A stretch of 64,000 nucleotides of DNA from Nostoc paludosum FACHB-159 (GCF_014698835.1 NZ_JACJTU010000033.1:1-64000), one strand, 5' to 3'. Shown: positions 25,325 through 34,673, counted from the stretch's first letter. Translations and numbers: made by a program. Notes: generated by a model from the letters alone, not told the origin.

Positions 25325-27487
25325 GTGGTTAAAACTAGTCTGAATCAAGACCAACAAGTTATCACCTCAGTCCAAAGCAGGTTTAACATCAGACAAATAC
25401 CTACTATTTTGCTTCGTCAACGCTTTGTGATTTTGGGGGTTTGGTGTGTAGTTATGTCACTTGCCAGCTTCTTTGCTGTCACTGCCAAATCTAATTATCA
25501 AAGTTCCATGCAAATATTGGTGAGTTCCAATTTATCTCAAGGAGCGCAGTCAAATAATATCACACAAGATGCAGACACTAAAAGTATTGATTACAGTACT
25601 CAGATGAAACTCATGCTGAGTTCAAAGCTACTTCAGAAAGCTGTAGATTTACTTCATCCTAATTATCCAGATATCACCTTAGAATATCTCAAAGGTCAAA
25701 AAAAATATACCGCACCTCTGAAAGTGACTACAGAAGAGGCAAATACACCAGCCGAACCAGTGTTTAGTCAAGTATTTGAAGTGTCTTTTAATGATGGCGA
25801 TCCAGTGAAAGCACAAAGAATACTTCAAGCTTTACAAAAAATCTATCAAAACTACAACAAAGAACAACAAAAAGAGCGTTTAAATCGGGGACTGGCTTTT
25901 GTGAATACCCGTCTCCCCGAAATCAAAAAAGAGGTCACTCAAGCTGATAAAAATTTAGAACAGTTTCGCAAGAAACATAATTTAGTCGATCCGGAAGCAC
26001 AAAGTAAAATCGTGCTAGAATCTTTGGCTGACATTCAACAACAGCTGCAAAACACTCGCGCCCAGCTTCAAGATGTTAACGCTCGTTACGATAGCCTACA
26101 ACAAGAAATAGCATCTTCTTCCCAACAGAATGCTCAACTTTCTTCTCGCCTAAATCAATCAAGCCGTTACCAAGTACTTTTAAATGAAATTCAAAAAACT
26201 GAACTAGCGCTGGCTAAGGAACGGTTGCGTTATACAGATGATTATCCATCAGTAGAAAAACTCAAACAGCAACGCCAAAACCAACTAACATTGTTACGGC
26301 AGGAAGTGAAAAATATCACTAACGCTGGTAAGGACGAAAAACTTTTACAAGCTGGAATCGTAGGAGTCGAACCCAAGCTAATAGACGAATTAATTCTCCT
26401 ACAAACAAATGTTTTAGGGCTAACTGCTAATGAGAAAAGTTTAGTGCAATCAGAACAGCGACTTCGTGCGGAATTAGACAAATATCCTAACTTAACAACT
26501 GAATATAATCGTCTGCGGCAAAAGGTAGAAACTAGCCATAAAACCCTCGAACAATTACTTCAAGCACAACAATCCTTAGGAATGAAAATTTCTCAGGAAG
26601 GATATAACTGGCAAGTTTTGGAAGAACCTGCTTTAGGTACTTATGTAGGGAATAACAAATTATTATATTTGCTTGGGGGAGGAGTAATTGGGCCAGTTTT
26701 AGGTATTTTACTAGCCTTGATTTTGTCGAAGTTTAATGACACTATTTATAGTGCGGCAGATTTCAAGAAACTGACAAATCTGCGCGTACTGGGAACGGTA
26801 CCAAAACTGCGATCGCTTCATACTAAAAAGCGTCTTTTAAATCTATCTTGGAATCAGCAGCGCAGTTTACCTCCTGCTATGGTAGAACCAAGTGCCAAGT
26901 TACCTGTCCATGAAACTTTGGACATGATCTACCAAAACATTAAAATATTCAAATATCCTTTGCCTTTCAAGTCATTGATGTTGACTTCAGCACTACCAGC
27001 AGAAGGGAAGACAACTTTAGTATTAGGATTAGTGGCTAGTGCTACCCGAATGCATCGACGGGTGTTAGTAATTGATGCTAACTTGCAGAATCCTAACCTC
27101 CACAAAGTATTAGAACTCACCAATGACTGGGGACTATCTTTATTATTACTTGATGAGACGACCAGTAATTTTCAAGATTACATTCAGCCCATTCATCCAT
27201 TCATTGATATTTTGACTGCTGGCCCCGTTCCAGAAGATAGGGTGAAGCTGCTGAGTTCTCAAAGAATGAAAGAACTAATTGAGTTATTTGAAGAAAACTA
27301 TGACTTAGTACTCATAGATGCTCCATCAATTTTAGCCACCGTTGATGCTAGGATTATCGCATCTTTTTGCAACGCGATCGTCATGGTAGAGCGCATGGGT
27401 AAAGTCAAGCAAACTCAATTAATTCAAGCTATTGAAATTTTGAGTAAGTTGAATTTAATTGGAATTATTGCTAATGAAGTGAAATAG
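25325..27487 (+). CDS. Wzz/BY-kinase: exopolysaccharide chain-length and tyrosine-kinase-type protein
   Basis: 720 residues. The N-terminal Wzz domain has a first helix near 30-50 (FVILGVWCVVMSLASFFAVT). A long periplasmic coiled coil spans about 190-440 and a second helix lies near 450-470 (LLYLLGGGVIGPVLGILLAL). The cytoplasmic P-loop kinase has Walker A SALPAEGKTT (Lys562), Walker A' VLVIDANLQNP and Walker B LVLIDAPS. Bacterial tyrosine kinases of this kind steer polysaccharide polymerisation and export. Odd: the C-terminus stops at IGIIANEVK without the usual Tyr-rich tail, so autophosphorylation may not occur in the standard way. GTG at 25325 is preferred over TTG at 25319 because of its spacing from AGAGGAG. 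Confidence 0.85.
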   Translation: MVKTSLNQDQQVITSVQSRFNIRQIPTILLRQRFVILGVWCVVMSLASFFAVTAKSNYQSSMQILVSSNLSQGAQSNNITQDADTKSIDYSTQMKLMLSSKLLQKAVDLLHPNYPDITLEYLKGQKKYTAPLKVTTEEANTPAEPVFSQVFEVSFNDGDPVKAQRILQALQKIYQNYNKEQQKERLNRGLAFVNTRLPEIKKEVTQADKNLEQFRKKHNLVDPEAQSKIVLESLADIQQQLQNTRAQLQDVNARYDSLQQEIASSSQQNAQLSSRLNQSSRYQVLLNEIQKTELALAKERLRYTDDYPSVEKLKQQRQNQLTLLRQEVKNITNAGKDEKLLQAGIVGVEPKLIDELILLQTNVLGLTANEKSLVQSEQRLRAELDKYPNLTTEYNRLRQKVETSHKTLEQLLQAQQSLGMKISQEGYNWQVLEEPALGTYVGNNKLLYLLGGGVIGPVLGILLALILSKFNDTIYSAADFKKLTNLRVLGTVPKLRSLHTKKRLLNLSWNQQRSLPPAMVEPSAKLPVHETLDMIYQNIKIFKYPLPFKSLMLTSALPAEGKTTLVLGLVASATRMHRRVLVIDANLQNPNLHKVLELTNDWGLSLLLLDETTSNFQDYIQPIHPFIDILTAGPVPEDRVKLLSSQRMKELIELFEENYDLVLIDAPSILATVDARIIASFCNAIVMVERMGKVKQTQLIQAIEILSKLNLIGIIANEVK

Positions 27488-27521
27488 GATCGTAGCCCAA
27501 CTTAATCATTCGTGAAAATTT

Positions 27522-27554
27522 AGATTTCCGACTTTTCAAAGAAGTCGGGGATCT
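27522..27554. terminator. Hairpin terminator between convergent genes
   Basis: AGATTTCCGACTT (27522-27534) pairs with AAGTCGGGGATCT (27542-27554) with wobble. It sits between the convergent ends of the BY-kinase gene and NTPase-B. It lacks a long T-run, so efficiency is uncertain. It is related in sequence to the hairpin at 8127-8160. Confidence 0.55.
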
Positions 27555-27569
27555 GGAGACTCTCGTCGC

Positions 27570-28619
27570 TTATACCCTTTGTTGGCTCAACCAATCATGA
27601 AAACTAGGATGATAAAGACTATAATTTATTTCTGCTCCTATTGATTGGAAATGTAAAAACTCTCGCCATTTGTCCAAAATTACCTTAATTTCATATTCAT
27701 CTTCATCTAATATTTCTGCAATCATTTCTATTGAGATTGCTTGCTCTTTAACTAAGATATTTAACACCTGTAAAGCCATAGTTTGCTGTTCACTGGTTGC
27801 TAAATTCATCTTGTCTAAGTGATTTTGGTAATATAGGTGTAAGTTTTTGGGATAAATATTTTGATTAATAGCCGCCAAGATTTCACTAACATACATAAAA
27901 TTCGTTTCGTCTTGGCTGATTTGTGTTAATAAATGATGGTTAATATCCTGAGTATTTAAATAATTTTTAATATATTCTTGGATATCAGCACGATTTTGTT
28001 TTGAGTAGGCTGATAAATCTAAAGATTGCGCTGGAGCTTCAATTAATAAACCCGATCTATCTGTGAGAAATGGACGACGACTGAGAATAAAATAAACCTT
28101 TTCTGGCAGATAACGAGGTAAATAGAAAATATTTGAGCCGCGTGGTTGATTATTAATATCAATTCTGTCACAGCCATCAATAGTAATAATTAACCATTCT
28201 TCTGGATGTAATCTATCGCTGATTTGTTGTAGTAACAACGATAAAAAAGTGCTATTTTCTGTGGTAGAGTCTGTCAAACTATCAGCAATATTTTTACTAC
28301 CTTGACTTTGGGCAATTTCTATTAATTGAGTGCAAACCGTCGTCAAAAATTCCTCAACGCGATTTTTTCCGGCAATTTCGACATTGTAATAGACAACGCC
28401 AGGATTTTGGCTCACATAATGGGCAAGAATCGCGCTTTTACCAATCCCAGGATCGCCAATAATAGTAAAATACCCTCGATCGCATTGATGGAGAAAGTTG
28501 TCGATCGCAGCAAAGACAAATTCACGACCGACAAAGTTTTGATTTTTGGCGGTAATGATTTCCTGAAATTCTGGGGGATATCTGGGGATATGAATGGGAT
28601 TTTCAGTAATTGTTTTCAT
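27570..28619 (-). CDS. STAND-type P-loop NTPase B (short form, no N-terminal domain)
   Basis: 349 residues. Walker A GDPGIGKSA with Lys61; Walker B LIITIDGCDRID, which lacks the second acidic residue found in NTPase-A (DALDE); an arginine motif in FILSRRPF. The rest is helical (winged-helix/arm region), with SIEMIAEILDEDEYEIKVIL matching NTPase-A. It starts at the point corresponding to residue 145 of NTPase-A, so the N-terminal domain is missing. A repeat of about 30 bases (ATATCCCCAGATATCC) spans the junction with the upstream gene, suggesting a rearrangement. It is the last gene of the operon and probably works with the WD40 proteins. No ribosome binding site is seen before the ATG. Confidence 0.75.
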   Translation of the reverse strand: MKTITENPIHIPRYPPEFQEIITAKNQNFVGREFVFAAIDNFLHQCDRGYFTIIGDPGIGKSAILAHYVSQNPGVVYYNVEIAGKNRVEEFLTTVCTQLIEIAQSQGSKNIADSLTDSTTENSTFLSLLLQQISDRLHPEEWLIITIDGCDRIDINNQPRGSNIFYLPRYLPEKVYFILSRRPFLTDRSGLLIEAPAQSLDLSAYSKQNRADIQEYIKNYLNTQDINHHLLTQISQDETNFMYVSEILAAINQNIYPKNLHLYYQNHLDKMNLATSEQQTMALQVLNILVKEQAISIEMIAEILDEDEYEIKVILDKWREFLHFQSIGAEINYSLYHPSFHDWLSQQRV

Positions 28620-28678
28620 GTTTTTTGAATATTGCAGAAATTCTGGCGGATATCTGGGGATATTGATGATTCATTTTA

Positions 28679-30685
28679 TTAAGCACTTTCTAAACTCAGG
28701 AAATGAACCCGCCCTGATTTTTCTCCAGCTACAATTGTCAATCCATCTGGAGAAACTGCACAGCAATCTATAGAACTTTCACCAATAAAAGTAGAGATTT
28801 CCTTTTCTGTTTCCAAATCCCACAGTTTCAGGGCGCTGTCATCAGAAGCAGAAACGGCTGTTTTGCCATCAGGGGCGATCGCTACTCCTTTTACTGTTCC
28901 GTTATGACCAGTCAAGGCAGAGGTAGGTATTTCCTTTCCTGTCTCCAAATCCCACAGTTTCAGAACGTAGTTAGTATAACTAGAAACGGCTGTTTTCCCA
29001 TCAGGTGCGATCTCTACTCTATGTACCCAGTCGTTATAACCAGTCAGAGTAAAGATTTCCTTTGCTGTCTCCAAATCCCACAGTTTCAGGATGCCTTCCC
29101 CAGAACCAGAAAGGGCTTTTTTTCCATCAGGGGCGATCGCTACTGCTGTTACCCAGTCATTATGACCTGTTAGGGTAGAAATTTCCTTTCCTGTCTGCAA
29201 ATTCCACAGTTTCAGGGTCTTGTCACGAGAACCAGAAATAGCTGTTTTACTATTAGGGGCGATCGCTACTGCTATTACCCAGTCGTTATGACCACTTCGG
29301 GTAGAGATTTCCTTTCCTGTTTCCAAATCCCAGAGTTTCAGGGTGTTATCCCAAGAACCAGAAACAGCTGTTTTGCCATCAAAGGCGATCGCTAGTGCTG
29401 TCACCGACTTATTATGACCTCTGAAGGTAGAAATTTCCTTTCCTGTCTGCAAATCCCACAGTTTCAAAGTCCTATCAACTGAACCAGAAACAGCTGTTTT
29501 ACCATCAGGGGCGATGGCTACTGCTTCTACTGATGAGTTATGACCAGTGAACGTGAAAATTTCCTTTCCTGTCTGCAAATCCCACAGTTTCAGGGTTCCT
29601 TCCTCAGAACCAGAAAGGGCTTTTTTTCCATCAGGGGCGATGGCCGCTGCTTGTACCCTTGTTTTATGACCAGTCAGAGTAGAGATTTCCTTCCCTGTGT
29701 CTAAATCCCACACCTTTAAGGTGCTGTCATTAGAAGCAGACAGCGCTGTTTTTCCTTCTGGGGCGTTGGCGTAGCCCAACCCAAGTATCGCTACTACTTT
29801 TACCCAGTTGCTACAACCAGTGAGTGTAGAGATTTCTTTCCCTGTGTCTAAATCCCACAGCTTTAAGGTGCTGTCATAAGAACTAGAAAAAGCTTTTTTC
29901 CCATCTGGTGTAATATCTACTCTATATACCAAGTCGTTATGACCTGTCAGAGTCAAGATTTCCTCTCCTGTCTCCAAATCCCACAGTTTCAACGTGGTGT
30001 CAGCAGAACCAGAAAGGGCTTTTTTCCCATCTGGTGTGATGTCTACTGCATATACCAAGTCGTTATGACCTGTCAGAGTCAAGATTTCCTTTCCTGTCTC
30101 CAAATCCCACAACTTCAAGGTCTTATCCCAAGAACCAGAAAGGGCTTTTTTCCCATCTGGGGCGATGGCTACTGCTTGTACCCAATGGTTATGACCAGTC
30201 AGGGTAAGCAGTAGATTTTCGCCTGGAGTGGTTAAACTGGCTGTCGTTGGACGTAACCAGATAGTTCCATTTTTACTTTGTGCTGCATCTGCCAAGATTT
30301 TCTGAATTTCTGGCTGTTGAAAACACTGCAATCTGCCCCATAATTGTTCCACTAATTGATTTGGGTCTTGATTCAATACATGAGCTGATAATTGTAGCGC
30401 ACGTTGAATTAGTTTGAGAGTTTTCAGTTGTTCAGGTTCTAGTTTTTCATCTGCTTCTAAATTCTCCAATATCTCTGGTCGGTGGATCAAAATATAATCT
30501 CTATTCAGAGCTTCTACTCCAAATTTAGAATATTTAATTTTCAAAGATATAAAATCAAAATCCGTGAGAGTTTGATAATATCTTTTCGAGTTACCTGCTT
30601 TTAATTGTTGTTCGGGAAATTGACCTATAAATAAATTTTGAAATTCTGCTGATTTTGATGCTAACTTACTGGAAATTAACCCCAT
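28679..30685 (-). CDS. WD40-repeat protein B (12 blades), partner of STAND NTPase
   Basis: 668 residues. Residues 1-150 form an alpha-helical domain shared with WD40-A (SKLASKSAEFQNLFIGQFPE, then LKLIQRALQLSAHVLNQDPN). From about 160 there are about twelve WD40 blades of the type GHNDWVTAVAIAPDGKKALS followed by LKLWDLETGKEI. The blades are very alike, which points to recent expansion. In usual cyanobacterial proteins these repeats sit in one chain behind a NACHT/NB-ARC ATPase; here the ATPase is a separate gene. AAGGAGAT precedes the ATG. One blade carries a seven-residue insert (LGLGYAN), see the repeat at 29766. It probably acts as the ligand-sensing propeller. Confidence 0.8.
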   Translation of the reverse strand: MGLISSKLASKSAEFQNLFIGQFPEQQLKAGNSKRYYQTLTDFDFISLKIKYSKFGVEALNRDYILIHRPEILENLEADEKLEPEQLKTLKLIQRALQLSAHVLNQDPNQLVEQLWGRLQCFQQPEIQKILADAAQSKNGTIWLRPTTASLTTPGENLLLTLTGHNHWVQAVAIAPDGKKALSGSWDKTLKLWDLETGKEILTLTGHNDLVYAVDITPDGKKALSGSADTTLKLWDLETGEEILTLTGHNDLVYRVDITPDGKKAFSSSYDSTLKLWDLDTGKEISTLTGCSNWVKVVAILGLGYANAPEGKTALSASNDSTLKVWDLDTGKEISTLTGHKTRVQAAAIAPDGKKALSGSEEGTLKLWDLQTGKEIFTFTGHNSSVEAVAIAPDGKTAVSGSVDRTLKLWDLQTGKEISTFRGHNKSVTALAIAFDGKTAVSGSWDNTLKLWDLETGKEISTRSGHNDWVIAVAIAPNSKTAISGSRDKTLKLWNLQTGKEISTLTGHNDWVTAVAIAPDGKKALSGSGEGILKLWDLETAKEIFTLTGYNDWVHRVEIAPDGKTAVSSYTNYVLKLWDLETGKEIPTSALTGHNGTVKGVAIAPDGKTAVSASDDSALKLWDLETEKEISTFIGESSIDCCAVSPDGLTIVAGEKSGRVHFLSLESA
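29766..29786. repeat. 21-base in-frame micro-insertion in a WD40 blade
   Basis: Sister blades read GGGGCGATCGCTACT at this place. Here GGGGCG and ATCGCTACT are split by 21 extra bases starting TTGGCGTAGCCCAAC. The insert adds LGLGYAN to the protein between VVAI and APEGKTA and keeps the frame. The target is the GCGATCGC octamer. Size and behaviour resemble the small dispersed repeats described in Nostoc genomes. Confidence 0.7.
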
Positions 30686-30748
30686 TTATTCGATCTCCTT
30701 CAGCAGATACAGTATATCAATTGTATTTTGGGTGATGTTATTCATTTT

Positions 30749-33106
30749 TTAACCACCTTCCAACAATAGGATATGAACTTGACCGGATAATTCTCCTGCG
30801 ACAATTGTCAATCCATCTAGGGAAATTGCACAGCAATCTATAGAATGTTCGCCAATAAAACCAGAGATTTCCGTTCCCGTATTCAAATCCCACACCTTCA
30901 GCGTGGTGTCAACTGAACCAGAAACGACTTTTTTACCATCGGGAGTAATAGCTACTGTCTTTACCGAGTCGTTATGACCAGTCAGGGTAAAGATTTCCTT
31001 TGCTGTGCGTAAATCCCACGCCTTCAGGGTATTGTCACGTGAACCAGAAACAGCCGTTTTGCCATCCGGGGTAATGGCTACTGCTTGTACCCAATCGTGA
31101 TGACCAGTCAGGGTAAAGATTTCTGTTCCGGTATTCAAATTCCATACTTTTAGGGTGTTGTCACAAGAGCCAGAAACCACTGTTTTGCCATCTGGGGAGA
31201 TTGCTACTGCTTGTACCCAATCATTATGACCAGCCAGGGTAGAGATTTCTGTTCCCCTATTCAAATCCCACACCTTCAGGGTTTGATAAGAACCAGCAAC
31301 GGCTGTTTTGCCATCTGGGGTGATGGCTACTGCACTGATCCCTCTATTATGACCAGTGAGAGTAGAGATTTCTGTTCCCTGCTCCAAATCCCATACCTTC
31401 AGGGTGTTATCAGATGAAGCAGAAACGGCTGTTTTGCCATCTGGGGTTATGGCTACTGCACTGACCCTTTCGTCATGACCAGTGAGAGTAAAGATTTCTG
31501 TTCCCTTCTCCCAATCCCACACCTTCAGGATGTTTTGATAACGAGAAAAAGTTATTTTGCTAAAGTCTACCGAACCGTTATCATCAGTCAGGTTAGATAT
31601 TTGCTTTCCTGTCTGCAAATCCCACAACTTCATAATTTCCGCATCAGAACCAGAAACGGCTATTTTTCTATCTGGGGAGATTGCTACTGCTAGTACCCAT
31701 GTTTTATGGCCAGTCAGTGTAGAGATTTCCGTTCCTTGCTGCAAATCCCACACCTTTAGGGTCTTGTCTTCAGAAGCAGAAACGACTGTTTTGCCGTCTG
31801 GGGTTATGGCTATTGCATTTACATTTGTGTTGTGACCAGTCAGGGTAGAGATTTGCTTTCCTGTATGCAAATCCCACACTTTCAGGGTGTCGCCAAATGA
31901 ACTAGAAATGGCTGTTTTGCCATCTGAGGTTATGGCTACTACTTTCACCGAACCGTCATGATGACTAGCCAGGTTGGAGATTTCTATTCCCTGCTGTAAA
32001 TCCCACACCTGAAGAGTCCAGTTCCAGTCATATGAAGCAGAAACGGCTGTTTTGCCGTCTGGGGTGATGGCTACTGCTGTTAGCGATTTGCGATCGCCAC
32101 TCAGGGTAGAGATTTGCTTTCCTGCGTGCAAATCCCACACCTGAAGGGTGTTGTCATCACAAGCAGAAACGGCTGTTTTGCAATCTGGGGTTATGGCTAC
32201 TGCATTTACCCGGAAGTCATCACCAGTCAAGGTAGAAATTTCTATTCCCGTATTCAAATCCCACACCTGAAAAGTCAAGCTCCACGAGCTATATGAAGCA
32301 GAAACGGCTGTTTTGCCATCTGGGGTGATGGCTACTGCTAGTACCGAACCGCTATGACCAGTCAGGGTAGAAATTTCTGTTCTCTGCTGTAAATCCCAGA
32401 CCTTCAGGGTGTTATCCTCACAAGCAGAAACGGCTGTTTTGCCATCTGGGGTGATGGCTACTGCTAGTACCGAACTGCTATGACCAGCCAGGGTAGAGAT
32501 TTCTGTTCTCTGCGGTAAATCCCAGACCTTCAGGGTGTTATCTTCAGAAGCAGAAACGGCTGTTTTGCCATCGGGGGTGATGGCTACTGCTCGTACCGAA
32601 GCGTTATGACCAGTCAGGGTACGCAGTAAGTTTCCGCCAGGAGTGGTTAATTTGGCTGTAATGGGACGTAAGCGGATATTTTCAGTTTTACTTTGTGCTG
32701 CATCTGCCAATATTTTGTGAATTTCTGGCAGAGGAAAGCTCTCTAATCTTCCCCACAGTTGCCCTACTAATTGATTTGGGTTTTGATTCAAAATATGGGC
32801 TGATAACTCTAGCGCACGTTGAATTAATTTTAGGGTTTTGATTTGTTCTAGTTCTAATTTCTCTTCTTCCTTTAACCCATTCAATATTTCTGGATTTTCA
32901 ATTAAAGCATAATCTCTAATTAGAGGTTCTACTCCCAGCTTAGGATGTTGAATTTTCAGAGAAATAAAATCAAAATCAGTTATTTTTAGATAATACTCTT
33001 TTGGGTTGGGCTTTTCTGCCTTTAACTGGATTTCCGGGAATTGTCCTAAAAAGAAAAGTTGAAACTCAGCATTTTTTGAGGCTAATTTATGAGCAAGGTT
33101 TCCCAT
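30749..33106 (-). CDS. WD40-repeat protein A (about 15 blades), partner of STAND NTPase
   Basis: 785 residues. The N-terminal helical domain (about 1-150) is homologous to that of WD40-B (LIQRALELSAHILNQNPNQL). It is followed by about fifteen WD40 units such as GHNDWVQAVAISPDGKTVVS then TLKVWDLNTGTEI; one unit in the middle (VDFSKITFSRYQNILKVWDW) is degenerate. Fourteen to fifteen blades would suit two seven-bladed propellers. The start ATG is separated from the stop of NTPase-A by a single base (TAA-C-ATG), so translation is coupled and the two probably form one complex. The C-terminal end (SIDCCAISLDGLTIVAGE) is the same type as in WD40-B. Confidence 0.82.
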   Translation of the reverse strand: MGNLAHKLASKNAEFQLFFLGQFPEIQLKAEKPNPKEYYLKITDFDFISLKIQHPKLGVEPLIRDYALIENPEILNGLKEEEKLELEQIKTLKLIQRALELSAHILNQNPNQLVGQLWGRLESFPLPEIHKILADAAQSKTENIRLRPITAKLTTPGGNLLRTLTGHNASVRAVAITPDGKTAVSASEDNTLKVWDLPQRTEISTLAGHSSSVLAVAITPDGKTAVSACEDNTLKVWDLQQRTEISTLTGHSGSVLAVAITPDGKTAVSASYSSWSLTFQVWDLNTGIEISTLTGDDFRVNAVAITPDCKTAVSACDDNTLQVWDLHAGKQISTLSGDRKSLTAVAITPDGKTAVSASYDWNWTLQVWDLQQGIEISNLASHHDGSVKVVAITSDGKTAISSSFGDTLKVWDLHTGKQISTLTGHNTNVNAIAITPDGKTVVSASEDKTLKVWDLQQGTEISTLTGHKTWVLAVAISPDRKIAVSGSDAEIMKLWDLQTGKQISNLTDDNGSVDFSKITFSRYQNILKVWDWEKGTEIFTLTGHDERVSAVAITPDGKTAVSASSDNTLKVWDLEQGTEISTLTGHNRGISAVAITPDGKTAVAGSYQTLKVWDLNRGTEISTLAGHNDWVQAVAISPDGKTVVSGSCDNTLKVWNLNTGTEIFTLTGHHDWVQAVAITPDGKTAVSGSRDNTLKAWDLRTAKEIFTLTGHNDSVKTVAITPDGKKVVSGSVDTTLKVWDLNTGTEISGFIGEHSIDCCAISLDGLTIVAGELSGQVHILLLEGG

Positions 33107-33107
33107 G

Positions 33108-34673
33108 TTAGAGTATCTCCTTGAGCATATAATTAGCCATGCTCTGGTTAACTTCTCTAAACAGTTTTCGACCTTTACCTAGTTTGTCTTGCCCTTTGAG
33201 AAATTCTAGAAAACTGCGGTGATAAATACTATAGTAAATTTTTTCTTCATCAGGATTGACTTTCGGTGTTACATACTCAATCCAATCATTTAACACAGAT
33301 TTAACTTCATATTCATCCTCATCCAGAATTTCCGCAATCATATTTAGAGATATAGGTTCACCTCTTTCTACCAATATATAGAGTGTTTTGACCTTCTTTT
33401 CATTGGATTCTTTATCCATCCCCATGCGATGCCAATGGGTTGTATAATAGTCCTGAAGACCTTGTGGTAATCCTTTCAAAGTTAAATCATTATATTTACC
33501 TTCAGAGATTCCAGGTAATAGATAGCGCAAATATATAAAATTATTTTCACTTTTGAGAGCTATTTCCTGAGTAAAATTATCCTCAGAAATATTGCGTTCC
33601 TGAATCCAAGTTCTCAGTTTATAATCGTTCTGCAAAAATAAGTGAATATATTCTTTGACATCTTCCTGACTCAAAGCTGAATAATCACTTTTTGTTAAAT
33701 CTAATTCGTCTCCGGGAGTATCTGGAGACAAGGTTAACCGTTTGGTTTCTTGGTTATAAGGTCTTCTTGTGAGTAAAAAATAAATTCCATCAGGAAGATT
33801 TTGTGGTAGATCTAAAAGATTACCATTTCCCTCTTGTTCTACTTCATCTAGTGCATCAACAATAATGGCAAGTTTTTGTCCTTTGAGTTCTTCACTGGTT
33901 TTTTGCAGTAAAGTTCTTAAATCAGCGTTGTCTGCATTTTGGAGAGAATAACGCTTAATTAACTGTTGGCGAATACTGGCTAAAAACTGTTCTGGTTTGT
34001 TGCGCCCTTCTGCGAATACATTAAAATAGCAAGGAAATTTAGTAGCTAAGATGTATTTAGCAGCGATCGCACTTTTCCCCATCCCTGCATCCCCAATCAC
34101 AGTAAAATAACCTTTAGGTTGAGTTGTGAAGAATTTTTGAATAGCCTTAAAGACAAAATCACGCCCGCAAAATAAGCGAGTTTTTTCAAAGATTAAGGCT
34201 TTAAACTCTTTGGGATAAACATCTAAATTCCAATCTGGATAAGGCTGATATTTGGAGTTTTTGGTTTGTTTAGCAACTGCAATAAAAGCTTCGCCAAATT
34301 CTTCTAGTTCAGCTAAAAAGTTAATCTTTGCAGTAATAATTTGCGTTTTCAGCGCGTTATTTTGATTAATAAATTTTTTAGTATTCTCTACAAACTGAAA
34401 GGGAACACTATTACTGTAAGCATTCCAAAAATAATCTTTGACTACTTTCTCTCGAAACAGGTTTAAAATTGCTTCAGGTTTAAATACACCATACTTGACT
34501 AGAGTGTAAGCATAAACCCCATCAATATCATCGGGAATTTGGGTAGGATTGAGCTTTAATTCTTGTAAAATTTTGATAACGACTTCGTTTTTTTGAGCTT
34601 GTTTAATGATTAGTTGACTAGCTTGGGGAGCATATTTACTAATCACTGAAGTAATGGCGGCAAACTCTATCAT
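33108..34673 (-). CDS. STAND/NACHT-like NTPase A with N-terminal helical domain
   Basis: 521 residues. Residues 1-165 form an alpha-helical domain (ISKYAPQASQLIIKQAQKNE; YAYTLVKYGVFKPEAILNLF) of a kind found at the N-terminus of cyanobacterial STAND proteins, where effector or adaptor domains usually sit. The ATPase has Walker A GDAGMGKSA (Lys200), Walker B AIIVDALDEVEQ with the NACHT-style acidic cluster, and sensor FLLTRRPYN. The winged-helix/arm part reaches the C-terminus (NMIAEILDEDEYEVKSVLND). There is no sensor domain on this chain; the coupled WD40-A gene supplies it. STAND NTPases act as signal-activated switches, many in antiviral defence or cell death. That role is inferred here. 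Confidence 0.82.
   Translation of the reverse strand: MIEFAAITSVISKYAPQASQLIIKQAQKNEVVIKILQELKLNPTQIPDDIDGVYAYTLVKYGVFKPEAILNLFREKVVKDYFWNAYSNSVPFQFVENTKKFINQNNALKTQIITAKINFLAELEEFGEAFIAVAKQTKNSKYQPYPDWNLDVYPKEFKALIFEKTRLFCGRDFVFKAIQKFFTTQPKGYFTVIGDAGMGKSAIAAKYILATKFPCYFNVFAEGRNKPEQFLASIRQQLIKRYSLQNADNADLRTLLQKTSEELKGQKLAIIVDALDEVEQEGNGNLLDLPQNLPDGIYFLLTRRPYNQETKRLTLSPDTPGDELDLTKSDYSALSQEDVKEYIHLFLQNDYKLRTWIQERNISEDNFTQEIALKSENNFIYLRYLLPGISEGKYNDLTLKGLPQGLQDYYTTHWHRMGMDKESNEKKVKTLYILVERGEPISLNMIAEILDEDEYEVKSVLNDWIEYVTPKVNPDEEKIYYSIYHRSFLEFLKGQDKLGKGRKLFREVNQSMANYMLKEIL

Noticed and set aside
28679..33106. Direct DNA repeats resembling a CRISPR array or satellite
   Set aside because: The repeats are in frame WD40 blades of about 42 codons within two long genes; no CRISPR-type short repeat with unique spacers exists in the window.
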